NCBI GenBank assembly: GCA_018383375.1
Contig: JAHAWW010000276.1
Coordinates: forward strand, 1-18,477
DNA length: 18,477 nt
DNA from: Prevotellamassilia sp.
Lineage (GTDB): Bacteria; Bacteroidota; Bacteroidia; Bacteroidales; Bacteroidaceae
Direction: 5' to 3'
Below are positions 1-6,488 of this stretch, piece by piece. Every line of letters begins with the position of its first letter. Positions within the stretch are counted from its first letter, which is position 1. The notes beneath the pieces are model-generated. The model ran no database searches. It worked only from the letters and a program-made list of their open reading frames with translations, and was not told the DNA's origin. The position numbers were made by a program, and so were the translations under genes.

Positions 1-205
1 GAGAGATAAAAACGACAGAAAAAGACATAAAACGCCTAACGCCTCACCAAACTACCGGCAAACATTTTTGGTAGTCTCAAACGCCTTTCAGGAAACCCCT
101 CAAAACGTGCTTCGTCCATCCAGAAAAGCCCCTTAACAAATCTTGTATAAGGCCGTTTTATTCGCCTAAGGGCGATAAAAAACGCCCTATCCCCGTAAAC
201 ACTTG

Positions 206-246
206 AAACGCACGCAGGAGACCTCATCGGCCTCCTGCGTGCGTTT
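206..246 (+). terminator. Strong hairpin, probable terminator of a gene left of the window
   Basis: AAACGCACGCAGGAG (206-220) pairs perfectly over 15 bp with 232-246, leaving an 11-base loop. On the plus strand the stem ends in TTT and runs into CCTTT; there is no clean U-run on either strand. It most likely ends a gene transcribed rightward from before position 1. Direction is uncertain because the arms are nearly symmetrical. Confidence 0.55.
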
Positions 247-375
247 CCTTTACCTCAAAAACAAGGTTTTCGGCCCGTGCGAAAAAGCAAAAAAATCCGC
301 TTCACTCACGCCGGGCACGTCAAAACGACCGTCTTCGAACCTTTGGCGACCAAAAAACATGCCGTGTCTATGGTG

Positions 376-402
376 TTGAGAGCAAAGCATTTCGTATTTT
401 TG
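376..402 (+). promoter_or_regulatory. Putative purL promoter
   Basis: TATTTTTG at 395-402 matches the Bacteroidota -7 consensus TAnnTTTG and lies 32 bases before the purL ATG. The -33 element is poor: GTTG at 375-378 leaves only 16 bases, against the usual 19-21. No purine-rich riboswitch-like or PurR-like site was recognised nearby. Confidence 0.5.
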
Positions 403-434
403 CAGTCAAGAAAACCAAAAACTCACCATACCCC

Positions 435-3400
435 ATGATTCTTTTCTTTAGAACGCCGCAACAAAGCGTCATCGCCACACAGACCAATCATCAGCTCACC
501 AGCTCTGAAATCGAAGCCCTGAGTTGGCTCTATGGCGAGGCAACGCCGCTGACCGACACCGCCTTGAAAGGCTGGTTTGTGGGTCCGCGCAGAGAAATGA
601 TAACGCCTTGGAGCACCAACGCCGTCGAGATTACGCAAAACATGAGTCTGAAAGGCATCGAGCGCATCGAGGAATATTTCCCCGTAGACAACGCCGAGGC
701 CGACCACGACCCTATGCTGCAACGCATGTATGACGGCCTGGACCAAGACATCTTCACCGTAGGCATCAAGCCGGCTCCCATCGTCTGCATCGACGACCTC
801 GAGACCTACAACGAACAAGAAGGCCTTGCCCTCTCGCCGGCCGAGATTGACTACCTCCATGGGGTGGAGCAACAGTTGGGGCGCAAACTCACCGACTCTG
901 AGGTGTTTGGCTTTGCACAAATCAACTCTGAGCACTGCCGACACAAAATCTTCGGTGGCTCGTTTATCATCGACGGCAAAGAGATGCCTTCATCGCTCTT
1001 TGCCATGATTAAAAAGACAACCAAGGAAAATCCGCATAAAATCATCTCGGCCTATAAAGACAATGTGGCCTTCTCTGAAGGTCCCGTCGTCGAGCAATTT
1101 GCTCCGGCCGACCACTCCACCAGCGACTATTTCATCATCAAAGACATTGAGAGTGTCATCTCGCTCAAAGCCGAAACCCACAACTTCCCCACGACCGTAG
1201 AGCCCTTCAACGGCGCCTCGACCGGTACGGGTGGCGAAATCCGCGACCGTATGGGTGGTGGCGTAGGCTCTTGGCCCATCGCCGGAACGGCTGTCTATAT
1301 GACGGCCTATCCCCGCCTCGATGGCGGCCGCGAATGGGAAGATATTCTGCCCGTGCGCCAGTGGCTCTATCAGACACCCGAACAAATCTTGATTAAGGCC
1401 TCCAACGGCGCCTCCGATTTTGGCAACAAGTTTGGTCAGCCCCTCATCACAGGTTCGGTTTTGACCTTCGAACATCAAGAAAACGGCGAGAAATATGGCT
1501 ACGATAAAGTCATCATGCTGGCCGGCGGCGTGGGCTACGGCACCAAGCGCGACTGTCTGAAAGGCGTGCCCACGAAGGGCAATAAAGTCGTGGTAGTCGG
1601 TGGCGACAACTACCGTATCGGTTTGGGCGGTGGCTCAGTGTCGAGCGTCGACACCGGTCGCTATTCGAGCGGCATCGAGCTCAATGCCGTGCAGCGCGCC
1701 AATCCCGAAATGCAAAAACGTGCCAACAATCTGGTGCGTGCGCTTTGCGAAGAAGAGACCAACCCTGTTGTGTCTATCCACGACCACGGCTCGGCCGGCC
1801 ACGTCAATTGCCTCTCTGAACTCGTCGAAGAGTGTGGCGGTCTCATAGACATGACCAAACTGCCCATCGGCGACCCCACTCTTTCGGCAAAAGAAATCAT
1901 TGCCAACGAGAGTCAGGAGCGTATGGGACTGCTCATTCAAGAAGAGCATCTCGACCACGTCCGTGCCATAGCCGAGCGTGAGCGTGCACCGATGTATGTG
2001 GTCGGCGAGACCACCGGCGACGCGCATTTCGCCTTCCAGCAGGCCGACGGCCGACGTCCCTTCGACCTCGACGTGGCACAGATGTTTGGCCACTCACCCA
2101 AAACGGTGATGGTAGACGAAACCGTGGAGCGTAAATATGCCGACGTTACCTACGACGCCTCTCATCTCGACGAATATGTGGAGCGTGTGCTTCAACTCGA
2201 AGCCGTGGCCTGCAAAGACTGGTTGACCAACAAGGTAGACCGCTCGGTGACGGGCAAAGTGGCTCGACAGCAGACCCAGGGCGAACTGCAGTTGCCGCTC
2301 TCAGACTGTGGCGTCGTGGCCCTCGACTATCGTGGCCGTCATGGCATTGCCACAGCCATTGGTCACGCCCCGGCCGCCGGTCTGGCCGACCCCGCCGCAG
2401 GTAGTGTGCTCTCAGTGGCCGAGTCGCTCACCAACCTTGTTTGGGCTTCGTTGGCCGAGGGTCTCGACAGTGTTTCGCTTTCAGCCAACTGGATGTGGCC
2501 CTGTCGCTCGCAAAAAGGTGAAGACGCCCGTCTCTATCGCGGTGTTCAGGCCCTGTCGGACTTCTGCTGCGCCATAGGCGTGAATGTGCCCACAGGCAAA
2601 GACTCACTCTCGCTGTCGCAGCAATATCCCGATGGCAGCAAGATTATTTCGCCGGGCACGGTCATCGTCTCGGCCGGCGGCGAGGTCGACGACATCCGTC
2701 GCACGGTGTCGCCTGTCTTGGTGAACGACGAAAAGTCCACGCTCTATCACATCGACTTTTCTTACGACCATCTGCGCCTCGGCGGTTCGGCTTTTGCACA
2801 AAGCCTCGGTTTCGTCGGTTCCGACGTTCCCACCGTGGTCGATACCGACTATTTCTGCTCGGCTTTTGCCGCCGTGCAGAAACTCGTCCACGAAGGTCTC
2901 CTCCTTGCCGGCCACGACATCTCGGCTGGTGGTCTCATCACCACGCTACTCGAAATGTGCTTTGCCAACACCGAGGGCGGCCTCGAAATCAAACTCGACA
3001 AGTTTAACCAAAAAGACCTTGTCAAACTTCTTTTTGCTGAAAATCCCGGTGTAGTGGTGCAGGTGAGCAAGAAAAATAAAGACGCCTTCAAGGCCGTGAT
3101 GAAAGAGGCCGGCGTGTCATACGTCAAACTCGGACATCCCGCCGAAGAGCGCCACATTCTCGTCCACCACGACGACGCCACCTATCAGTTTGGCATCGAC
3201 TATCTGCGCGACGTGTGGTACGAAACGTCCTACCTCCTCGACACCAAGCAGAGCTTCAACGGTTGTGCCCGTCAGCGCTTTGAGAACTATAAAGAGCAAC
3301 CGCTCGAGTTTAACCTCCGCCCCGACTTCAAAGGCACGCTCAAGAGTCTCGGTCTCAATCCCGACCGTCGCACACCCTCGGGTGTCAAAGCCGCCATCAT

Positions 3401-4139
3401 TCGCGAGAAAGGTACCAACGGCGAGCGCGAAATGGCCTACGCCCTTTATCTAGCAGGTTTCGACGTGAAAGACGTCATGATGACCGACCTCGTGTCTGGT
3501 CGTGAAACGCTCGAAGACATCAATATGATTGTCTTCTGCGGCGGTTTCTCAAACAGCGACGTGCTTGGTTCGGCCAAAGGCTGGGCAGGCGCCTTCCTCT
3601 ACAACCCCAAGGCCAAAGCAGCCCTCGACAAATTCTATGCCCGTCCCGACACCCTCTCGCTCGGTGTGTGCAACGGCTGCCAGCTGATGGTCGAACTCGG
3701 ATTGGTCAACCCCGAACACAAAGAGCGTGCTCACATGCTCCACAATGACTCACACAAGTTTGAGAGCGCTTTTGTCGGCGTCACCGTGCCCACCAACCGC
3801 AGTGTGATGTTTGGCAGCCTCTCGGGCGACCGTCTCGGCATTTGGGTGGCCCATGGTGAAGGTAAATTCGACCTGCCGCTGAGCGAAGACGACTACAACG
3901 TTGTGCTCAAATACACCTACGACGCCTATCCCGGCAACCCCAATGGTTCGCGCTATAGTGTGGCCGGTATTTGTTCGCCCGATGGTCGCCATTTGGCCAT
4001 GATGCCCCACCTCGAGCGCGCCTTCTTCCCCTGGCAGTGTGGCTATTATCCGGCCGACCGCCGTGCCGATGATGTCACGCCGTGGATAGAGGCCTTTGTC
4101 AATGCCCGTCGCTGGGTCGAGGCCCATAGCCGCGCCTGA
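435..4139 (+). CDS. purL: Phosphoribosylformylglycinamidine synthase (FGAM synthase)
   Basis: Cytosolic enzyme of de novo purine synthesis. It converts FGAR, glutamine and ATP to FGAM. This is the long single-chain form, 1,234 residues, usual for Bacteroidetes and gamma-proteobacteria, rather than the split PurS/PurL/PurQ form. The N-terminal part and linker occupy about residues 1-200. The first AIRS-like synthetase half carries KAETHNFPTT at about 246, followed by a glycine-rich segment. A second AIRS-like half follows at about 600-930. The C-terminal glutamine amidotransferase starts near residue 983, with nucleophile Cys1079 in GVCNGCQLM and the His1192/Glu1194 pair in MPHLER. All key residues are present and the frame is intact. 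The ATG at 435 follows a good -7 box. G+C is visibly high (39 of 60 in the line starting at 2281). No terminator is seen before the tRNA promoter 14 bases downstream. Confidence 0.97.
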   Translation: MILFFRTPQQSVIATQTNHQLTSSEIEALSWLYGEATPLTDTALKGWFVGPRREMITPWSTNAVEITQNMSLKGIERIEEYFPVDNAEADHDPMLQRMYDGLDQDIFTVGIKPAPIVCIDDLETYNEQEGLALSPAEIDYLHGVEQQLGRKLTDSEVFGFAQINSEHCRHKIFGGSFIIDGKEMPSSLFAMIKKTTKENPHKIISAYKDNVAFSEGPVVEQFAPADHSTSDYFIIKDIESVISLKAETHNFPTTVEPFNGASTGTGGEIRDRMGGGVGSWPIAGTAVYMTAYPRLDGGREWEDILPVRQWLYQTPEQILIKASNGASDFGNKFGQPLITGSVLTFEHQENGEKYGYDKVIMLAGGVGYGTKRDCLKGVPTKGNKVVVVGGDNYRIGLGGGSVSSVDTGRYSSGIELNAVQRANPEMQKRANNLVRALCEEETNPVVSIHDHGSAGHVNCLSELVEECGGLIDMTKLPIGDPTLSAKEIIANESQERMGLLIQEEHLDHVRAIAERERAPMYVVGETTGDAHFAFQQADGRRPFDLDVAQMFGHSPKTVMVDETVERKYADVTYDASHLDEYVERVLQLEAVACKDWLTNKVDRSVTGKVARQQTQGELQLPLSDCGVVALDYRGRHGIATAIGHAPAAGLADPAAGSVLSVAESLTNLVWASLAEGLDSVSLSANWMWPCRSQKGEDARLYRGVQALSDFCCAIGVNVPTGKDSLSLSQQYPDGSKIISPGTVIVSAGGEVDDIRRTVSPVLVNDEKSTLYHIDFSYDHLRLGGSAFAQSLGFVGSDVPTVVDTDYFCSAFAAVQKLVHEGLLLAGHDISAGGLITTLLEMCFANTEGGLEIKLDKFNQKDLVKLLFAENPGVVVQVSKKNKDAFKAVMKEAGVSYVKLGHPAEERHILVHHDDATYQFGIDYLRDVWYETSYLLDTKQSFNGCARQRFENYKEQPLEFNLRPDFKGTLKSLGLNPDRRTPSGVKAAIIREKGTNGEREMAYALYLAGFDVKDVMMTDLVSGRETLEDINMIVFCGGFSNSDVLGSAKGWAGAFLYNPKAKAALDKFYARPDTLSLGVCNGCQLMVELGLVNPEHKERAHMLHNDSHKFESAFVGVTVPTNRSVMFGSLSGDRLGIWVAHGEGKFDLPLSEDDYNVVLKYTYDAYPGNPNGSRYSVAGICSPDGRHLAMMPHLERAFFPWQCGYYPADRRADDVTPWIEAFVNARRWVEAHSRA

Positions 4140-4152
4140 CATAGCGCTCAGT

Positions 4153-4184
4153 TTTGGCCGTTTGGTCAAATAATTGTATTTTTG
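4153..4184 (+). promoter_or_regulatory. Promoter of tRNA-Arg
   Basis: TTTG at 4153-4156 and TATTTTTG at 4177-4184, separated by exactly 20 bases, form a textbook Bacteroidota sigma-ABfr promoter. Transcription would start around 4191, about 26 bases before the tRNA. Confidence 0.8.
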
Positions 4185-4216
4185 CAACGCCCTTGAGTTA
4201 AACTCGAGGCGTTGCC

Positions 4217-4293
4217 GGCTCCGTAGCTTAGCTGAATAGAGCGTCAGATTCCGGTTCTGAAGGTCCTGGGTTTGAATCCCAGCGGAGTCACCA
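4217..4293 (+). tRNA. tRNA-Arg (anticodon CCG)
   Basis: A cloverleaf can be folded by eye. The acceptor stem is GGCTCCG (4217-4223) with CGGAGTC (4283-4289). The D arm spans 4226-4242. The anticodon stem TCAGA/TCTGA encloses the loop TTCCGGT (4249-4255), which gives anticodon CCG at 4251-4253 (codon CGG). The T arm is CTGGG/CCCAG with loop TTTGAAT. The discriminator is A4290 and CCA is encoded at 4291-4293. The last 18 bases and about 54 bases of downstream flank occur again at 6107-6179, which marks this gene as an insertion target. Confidence 0.95.
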
Positions 4294-4347
4294 AGCCGCG
4301 CAGAGAGGCGTTTGCTTTCTGGCACGGAAAACTACAAAGACAACAAA
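4276..4347 (+). repeat. Left copy of tRNA-Arg 3'-end direct repeat (attL-like)
   Basis: This stretch starts inside the T loop of tRNA-Arg and runs 54 bases beyond the CCA. Its first 33 bases (4276-4308) are identical to 6107-6139. The remainder matches down to 4347/6179 with three substitutions and one extra T in the right copy. After 4347 the two copies diverge. The arrangement resembles the direct repeats left by integration into a tRNA 3' end, although the repeat extends unusually far beyond the tRNA. Confidence 0.8.
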
Positions 4348-4387
4348 TCCCGTCTTCTTCACCTGAAGACGGGATTTGTTATTTTTT
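4342..4387 (+). terminator. Rho-independent terminator of tRNA-Arg
   Basis: AACAAATCCCGTCTTC (4342-4357) pairs perfectly over 16 bp with 4365-4380 around a 7-base loop and is followed by a run of seven T (4382-4388). The left foot of the stem (AACAAA) still belongs to the direct repeat, so the right repeat copy at 6179 ends within what would be the left arm of this terminator. Confidence 0.85.
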
Positions 4388-4510
4388 TCAGGCAGTGCCT
4401 TTTGCCCACCTGCTGTTATTTTGCTTTTACCCAAAAGGCCACGAATAGTTTTTGTCTTTACGTTCCTTATAACTCCTCCTATTTGGCTTATCGCCAATCT
4501 TACTAATTCG

Positions 4511-4726
4511 CTATAAAACATTATACTCACTCATCCTCATAGAAGTAATTCGTCCATTATTCTCTGAAATGGTTATCAGCAAAGACTGGTTATAAGCACC
4601 TTGATGTAAAAGAAGTGCAAAGTCATCTGTCCCATCCATTCGTCCAATCCGGATTCCTATAGGATTGAATCCGTCTCTCAACCTTTCAAACTTAGCACGT
4701 AAATAGACTCTGCTAATTAAATGAAA
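4511..4726 (-). pseudogene. 3' remnant of an unidentified gene
   Basis: On the minus strand the frame from 4726 down to the TAG at 4511-4513 is open for 72 codons and reads like a real protein end: ISRVYLRAKFERLRDGF, then IGIRIGRMDGTDDFALLLH and QSLLITISENNGRITSMRM. There is no ATG before residue 31 of this frame and an in-frame stop (CTA on plus, 4727-4729) closes it upstream. I read it as the C-terminal end of a truncated gene. The last part vaguely recalls NTF2-like folds (ITxxxNGRI), but I cannot name the family. It lies inside the insert bounded by the tRNA-end repeats, so it is probably cargo that decayed. Confidence 0.4.
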
Positions 4727-5124
4727 CTAACTGAATTTCAACAAATTATATTTCAATATATTTCCGTGGTTCACAGGAAATGATTACCTTTGTGTGTTAA
4801 AATCAACAAGAATCGACATGAAATACTACTCCCAATACCACAGTCACGAGCTGTTTGAGCTTCAAGAGTCTCTCTCGGGTTTGAGTAACTCCAAGCGGAC
4901 AAGCTTGCTTCTTCGCTAAAAACGTAATGAAGTTCCTTAGGGGGCTTCTTTGTCTCATTTTCGCAAAATTGGGTCTGAAGGCCTTCAAAAGAAGGATGTC
5001 AGACTGCATTGACTACCTCATTGGAGCTTTAGCCCCAACACGAGGCTGCTTAGTCGAAATAATTTAGCGAACCCTAATTAATAAATAAAACCTGAAACAT
5101 ATATCATCATACCCTCTAAGAAAG
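4727..5124. other. Non-coding or decayed stretch within the insert
   Basis: About 400 bases without a gene I can defend. A promoter-like pair lies at 4761-4792. An ATG at 4818 opens a 33-codon reading (MKYYSQYHSHELFELQ...) that stops at 4917-4919. In a second plus frame, 4888-5067 is open and reads TPSGQACFFAKNVMKFLRG and onward, with an ATG at 4927. The two overlapping frames look like one broken gene or a structured non-coding element. I recognise neither. Confidence 0.4.
4761..4792 (+). promoter_or_regulatory. Putative promoter inside the insert
   Basis: TACCTTTG at 4785-4792 is a good -7 box. TTTC at 4761-4764 sits 20 bases upstream as an imperfect -33 (TTTG expected). It could drive the region leading to the acyltransferase about 330 bases downstream. 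Confidence 0.45.
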
Positions 5125-6054
5125 ATGAAATACAACAATATAGATTATCAAAGATGTGTACTTATATGCATGGTCGTGATGATACACATCGTGAATTTCA
5201 GTACACTATACCCTGACGTAAAAAACTTTATAAACTTCTTTTTCATGCAAGCGTTTTTGTTGATTACAGGCTATTTGGTAAACATCAGAAAAACGTATAA
5301 GGAATTTGCGTCTTACATCATAAAGATTCTCATTCCTTATATAATAATGGTTACCGGTTATGCTTTTGTATCAACATTACTACCAGTAAGAGATGGGGTA
5401 AACGAATTTACAATGCCTATAATTCTTAATACGATATTTGTCACCTCTATTGGTCCATATTGGTTCTTGCACACAATGGCTATATGCGGGGTAATATATT
5501 ATTTGACATTCAATTGGGTTGGCAAATGGAGCATAATGGGCAAATTGTGCTTATTTGCCACATTTCTTATGTTAGTCTCACAATACACTCCAGTTCTTAA
5601 TTCTACGAATGCAGCTTTTTATTTCACTGGTGTCTGTTTGCGTCTGTCTGAAAAACGTCTTGATGAAATTATAAAACCATCGTTGTGGAGTATTCTGCCT
5701 TTCATAACAATAGCAAGTTTCCCAAACTATAAAAATTGGAACTTTTTAGCGGTTATAATATTAGCATTGTCATTTCTTTCTTTCGTTCCGAAACTCATAC
5801 AGTGTATCAAAAACAAGAAGGTCTTGGGAATTATAGGATATATCGGAAGAAACACACTTCCTATATACCTTTTTCATCCAATATTCACAATGGGAGGCAA
5901 GTTAGCATTGCCACTATTCCATTTTGATAATTCGGGGGTGGTACATACGGTCTTCACTATTGCCGTTGGCATTATCGGAAGTATTGCTATTGCTGCAATC
6001 CTTGACAGATGTCACCTGTCTTATATTTTTGCGAGAGAAAGGTTCTTACGCTAA
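5125..6054 (+). CDS. Membrane acyltransferase, acyltransferase-3 family
   Basis: Integral inner-membrane protein of 309 residues, about the normal size for the OafA/WecH-like acyltransferase-3 family. These enzymes typically move acetyl or similar groups onto surface sugars or other exported molecules. Visible family marks are the first helix with Arg10 and His21 (DYQRCVLICMVVMIHI), the segment GPYWFLHTM at about 110-118, and GRNTLPIYLFHPIF at 241-254 near the last helices. Roughly ten hydrophobic stretches run through the chain. The start at 5125 is preceded by AAGAAAG. Base composition is very AT-rich (18 G+C of 60 in the line starting at 5401), unlike purL. Together with the flanking repeat this indicates horizontal acquisition. 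The substrate cannot be told: no glycosyltransferase or polysaccharide genes are adjacent. It shares the island with a decayed gene end. Confidence 0.82.
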   Translation: MKYNNIDYQRCVLICMVVMIHIVNFSTLYPDVKNFINFFFMQAFLLITGYLVNIRKTYKEFASYIIKILIPYIIMVTGYAFVSTLLPVRDGVNEFTMPIILNTIFVTSIGPYWFLHTMAICGVIYYLTFNWVGKWSIMGKLCLFATFLMLVSQYTPVLNSTNAAFYFTGVCLRLSEKRLDEIIKPSLWSILPFITIASFPNYKNWNFLAVIILALSFLSFVPKLIQCIKNKKVLGIIGYIGRNTLPIYLFHPIFTMGGKLALPLFHFDNSGVVHTVFTIAVGIIGSIAIAAILDRCHLSYIFARERFLR

Positions 6055-6106
6055 TCATATCAACGATAAATAAAACAGGTAGAATTTGAGACAAGGTATA
6101 TTTGCT

Positions 6107-6179
6107 ATCCCAGCGGAGTCACCAAGCCGCGCAGAGAGGTGTTTGCTTTTTGGCGCGGAAAACTTACAAAGACAACAAA
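6107..6179 (+). repeat. Right copy of tRNA-Arg 3'-end direct repeat (attR-like)
   Basis: Repeats 4276-4347: 33 identical bases, then three substitutions and one inserted T. It contains only the T-arm end, the acceptor 3' strand and CCA of tRNA-Arg, so it is not a tRNA gene itself. A -7-like TATATTTG (6097-6104) directly precedes it without a -33 partner at the right distance. The sequence beyond 6179 differs from that beyond 4347. Confidence 0.8.
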
Positions 6180-6194
6180 CCACACACGCAAAAA

Positions 6195-6223
6195 ATCGCC
6201 CGGCGGAAAACCCGTCGGGCGAT
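6195..6223 (-). terminator. Terminator of the secreted-protein/peptide unit
   Basis: The 12-base arms 6195-6206 and 6212-6223 pair with one G-T, loop of 5. Read on the minus strand the stem is followed by a run of six T (A-run 6190-6195 on plus). It lies 30 bases beyond the stop of the 56-residue peptide gene. Confidence 0.85.
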
Positions 6224-6252
6224 AATATCATAGAGAATATGAAGGGCGCGTT

Positions 6253-6423
6253 TTATTCTGCGTCTTCAGAGGTTTCGCTCCAGTTGGAGGCATTCCAGCT
6301 GCCATTGCGGTTTGACCACTGTTCGGCGTTCTCTTCGCTCACGCCGAGGCTGCTGGTGGCAATCATGTGTTCTGTGTGGAAACCCATCACGATGGATGAG
6401 GGAAAGATATATGCTTTTTTCAT
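6253..6423 (-). CDS. Small peptide of the MKKxYIxP type, function unknown
   Basis: A 56-residue peptide beginning MKKAYIFPSSIVMGFHTEHM and ending in an asparagine/tryptophan-rich, acidic tail (NGSWNASNWSETSEDAE). Small proteins with an MKK-x-YI-x-P start followed by a hydrophobic-acidic stretch and a variable polar tail are, to my memory, frequent in Prevotella and Bacteroides and lack an assigned role. An upstream Met at 6489 would lengthen it by 22 residues of proline/arginine-rich sequence and would overlap the preceding gene's stop, so I prefer the Met at 6423. It lies 65 bases downstream of the 832-residue secreted-protein gene and shares its terminator, so the two are probably cotranscribed. 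No signal peptide or helix-turn-helix is evident. Confidence 0.6.
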   Translation of the reverse strand: MKKAYIFPSSIVMGFHTEHMIATSSLGVSEENAEQWSNRNGSWNASNWSETSEDAE

Positions 6424-6488
6424 TGCTTGTGTCGTGTTTAAGGGGTTACGGTGATTAAATGATAAAGGTCGGGGTGGGGCAGAAGCCA

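Larger units (their letters stand above)
1..434. other. Intergenic leader left of purL
   Basis: No convincing coding sequence is visible. The stretch holds small inverted repeats, among them ACTACC...GGTAGT at about 51-75 and GGGCG...CGCCC around 171-187, then one strong terminator hairpin (206-246, listed separately) and the purL promoter close to position 400. A minus-strand reading of 63 codons at 36-227 has no recognisable protein character and runs through these inverted repeats, so I do not call it a gene. Confidence 0.6.

Noticed and set aside
423..944. Minus-strand open reading of 173 codons opposite the start of purL
   Set aside because: It overlaps a certain gene in full and has no promoter or recognisable domain.
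3750..4325. Minus-strand open reading of 191 codons across the purL end and tRNA-Arg
   Set aside because: It runs through a tRNA gene and the promoter of that tRNA, so it cannot be a real gene here.
4294..6106. Insertion sequence
   Set aside because: No transposase and no terminal inverted repeats were found. The bounding direct repeat contains tRNA sequence, which fits site-specific insertion better than transposition.
6107..6179. Second tRNA gene at the right repeat copy
   Set aside because: Only the T-arm end, acceptor 3' strand and CCA are present; the rest of a cloverleaf is missing.
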